From contig CAYQBA010000215.1 in assembly GCA_964415605.1 (NCBI GenBank), positions 1-7,116 on the forward strand: DNA of 7,116 nt. The letters run 5' to 3'. The DNA comes from UCB3 sp964415605 (GTDB taxonomy: Bacteria > Chloroflexota > Anaerolineae > Epilineales > Epilineaceae). Position 1 is the stretch's first letter, and the number at the start of each line of letters is the position of its first letter. The notes under the pieces are model-generated. The model was not told the DNA's origin. It made no database searches and was given only the letters and a program-made list of their open reading frames with translations. Positions 6,118 to 7,116 of the stretch are shown one piece after another. A program made the translations under genes and the position numbers.

Positions 6118-6401
6118 GCCGTGGTCGCCACCAGCCCGAGCCACAGCCAAAACGCCGCCTGCATGGCGGCACCGGCGCCCGTCAGACCGGCGGTGATGCT
6201 CGCCAGCGCGGTCGCCAGGCCGAGGTTGGCAACGAACGTGATGACGAAGCCGGACTTTGCAGCCTGCATGCTGTCGGGATTGAGGCCCATCCCGGCAACC
6301 CACATCTTGCCGAACAGCGGGCCGTACCAGACAGCCCCGAGGACGAAATACACGACGGCCGCGAGCACGACGGCGATCCAGTTGAGGTCGAACGACGGCA
6401 T
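6006..6401 (-). CDS. DUF1761 family membrane protein
   Basis: A 131-residue integral membrane protein of the DUF1761 family; its function is unknown. Four hydrophobic helices are visible: about 8-25, 51-70, 78-99 and 107-129. The family hallmark follows the first helix, LGAVWYGPLFGKMW (21-34), and a conserved NQGYHL (112-117) opens the last. The length is normal for the family. The start is the ATG at 6401-6399, with AGGAG (6409-6413) seven bases upstream. A longer in-frame reading up to 6605 lacks a Shine-Dalgarno and adds about 70 low-complexity residues with no family match, so I reject it. The gene runs toward the secreted-protein genes and lies 222 bp behind the DnaG-like gene on the same strand. 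Its last 112 bp are duplicated at 2255-2366. Confidence 0.9.
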   Translation of the reverse strand: MPSFDLNWIAVVLAAVVYFVLGAVWYGPLFGKMWVAGMGLNPDSMQAAKSGFVITFVANLGLATALASITAGLTGAGAAMQAAFWLWLGLVATTATVNAVWDSRPWSVLAINQGYHLVAMLLAAAIVGAWE

Positions 6402-6623
6402 GCGTAGGCTCCTGTTTGGGGTGGTCGGGCCGGCAGAGACACCATCGGCGCCATGGGCGCCAGCGCCCCGCGGGACATCCGGGCGATCCCCTGCGAGTCG
6501 GTGCGCGTTGCCGTATAGAACACCTGAGCGGGCAAATGGTTGCGCCGCCAGCCCTGGCCATGCCGCGGCCCCGGGGTTCGCCGCGCCGCAAAGGGCGACA
6601 AGCACTCCCGCGGCCCAACGCCC
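6402..6623. other. Spacer between the DnaG-like and DUF1761 genes
   Basis: No gene is supported here. Apart from the DUF1761 Shine-Dalgarno (6409-6413), I see a short palindrome pair, GGCGCC-ATG-GGCGCC (6447-6461). There is also a weak minus-strand TATACG hexamer near 6510-6520 that could be a -10 but has no suitable -35. No terminator with a T-run follows the DnaG-like stop. Confidence 0.4.
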
Positions 6624-7116
6624 TCACACCCGCGTCGCGGCGTCCACCTTGCCCGCATCGGGATCCAGCGGCGGCGCGAGCAGCCGGGTGATCGCCGCGA
6701 GCTGCTCGATGCGCAGGCGCACCTGCCGGTCGAGGTCGTCGCGCAGCTCCGCCTCCCCCGCCCGCTCCGCCTCCGCCTGCCGAAAGCGGAGACCCGGCAG
6801 CGCCCGCTCGATCGCCCGCTTGCGCAGCCGCAGGACCGTCGCGCGCAGCGCCTCCGCCAGGCGCGGCTCGTCCGTCGGCGGTTCGGCGGCGACGCGCGCG
6901 ATCAACGCGCTGACGTGGGCGGCGTGGCCGTCGGGCAGCCCGTCCAGCCGGTGCTCGGCCGGCGCGTCCGGCGGCGGCGCGCCGCGCGAGGCGTAGCGGA
7001 CCGCTTCGAGCAGGTCGTGCTCCACCGGGTGGCCGAAGTCCTCCGCGCCGAGCGGCGGCTGCCCTCCGGCGGCCAGCGACCGATCCAGCGCGCGAAGGCG
7101 CCGCGGGTCGACCAGC
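6624..7116 (-). CDS. dnaG: Probable DNA primase (DnaG), C-terminal part
   Basis: The last 163 codons are in the window; the 5' part lies beyond 7116. The visible part begins LVDPRRLRALDRSLAAGG, then has EDFGHPVEHDLLEAVRYA and a helical, charged region ending LRLRKRAIERALPGLRF, QAEAERAGEAEL and LAAITRLLAP. A helical 'x-L-L-xx-P...F-xx-P-xxxx-L' segment followed by long Arg/Glu-rich helices resembles the DnaB-helicase-binding C-terminus of bacterial primases, which make RNA primers at the replication fork. The catalytic zinc-finger and TOPRIM domains would lie outside the window and cannot be checked, so the call rests on this divergent end only. The stop is TGA at 6626-6624. A GTG at 7025 is internal; the frame is open to the window edge. 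Confidence 0.6.
   Translation of the reverse strand, partial: LVDPRRLRALDRSLAAGGQPPLGAEDFGHPVEHDLLEAVRYASRGAPPPDAPAEHRLDGLPDGHAAHVSALIARVAAEPPTDEPRLAEALRATVLRLRKRAIERALPGLRFRQAEAERAGEAELRDDLDRQVRLRIEQLAAITRLLAPPLDPDAGKVDAATRV

Noticed and set aside
6006..6605. A longer N-terminus for the DUF1761 protein
   Set aside because: The extra residues are low-complexity and unlike the family, while AGGAG sits seven bases before the ATG at 6401.
6067..6996. A 309-codon plus-strand frame across the DUF1761 and DnaG-like genes
   Set aside because: Ser/Arg/Ala-rich shadow of two supported minus-strand genes, with no recognisable domain.

Overview
The window is very GC-rich bacterial DNA that looks chromosomal. 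No tRNA, rRNA, CRISPR array or recognisable transposase was found. A DUF4058 protein, long Thr-Pro linkers in secreted proteins, a leaderless gene start and a DnaG-like C-terminus fit Chloroflexota (Thermomicrobia-like) best. This is an inference from gene content; other high-GC phyla with TP-linker secretomes (for example Binatota) are not excluded.

Left part (1-2247): a divergent pair. To the left run a DUF4058 gene and, 44 bp behind it, the first 41 codons of an ABC-exporter membrane subunit that leaves the window. To the right runs a stand-alone GT-B glycosyltransferase-like gene related to the N-terminal domain of plant L-arabinokinase. The gap between the divergent genes holds two outward-facing extended -10 elements; the right-hand one places the transcript start almost on the ATG.

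Middle part (2255-6117): an islet bracketed by two directly repeated copies of the 3' end of a DUF1761 gene. The copy at 2255-2366 is a decayed fragment; the copy at 6005-6117 is the end of an intact gene. Between them are two co-directional genes for secreted, cysteine-rich, TP-linker proteins that share an unrecognised N-terminal module. The first is a roughly 900-residue, three-domain protein whose signal peptide and body lie in different frames, joined at a run of nine Gs. The second is a short paralogue that ends just after its linker. Codon usage becomes less GC-biased through the islet.

Right part (6006-7116): the intact DUF1761 membrane protein and, behind it on the same strand, the C-terminal part of a probable DNA primase (DnaG).

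The flanking genes look like ordinary chromosomal genes in a GT -> <- DUF1761 arrangement. The islet appears to have been inserted or duplicated into that convergent junction, and its two secreted proteins are the most novel content here.
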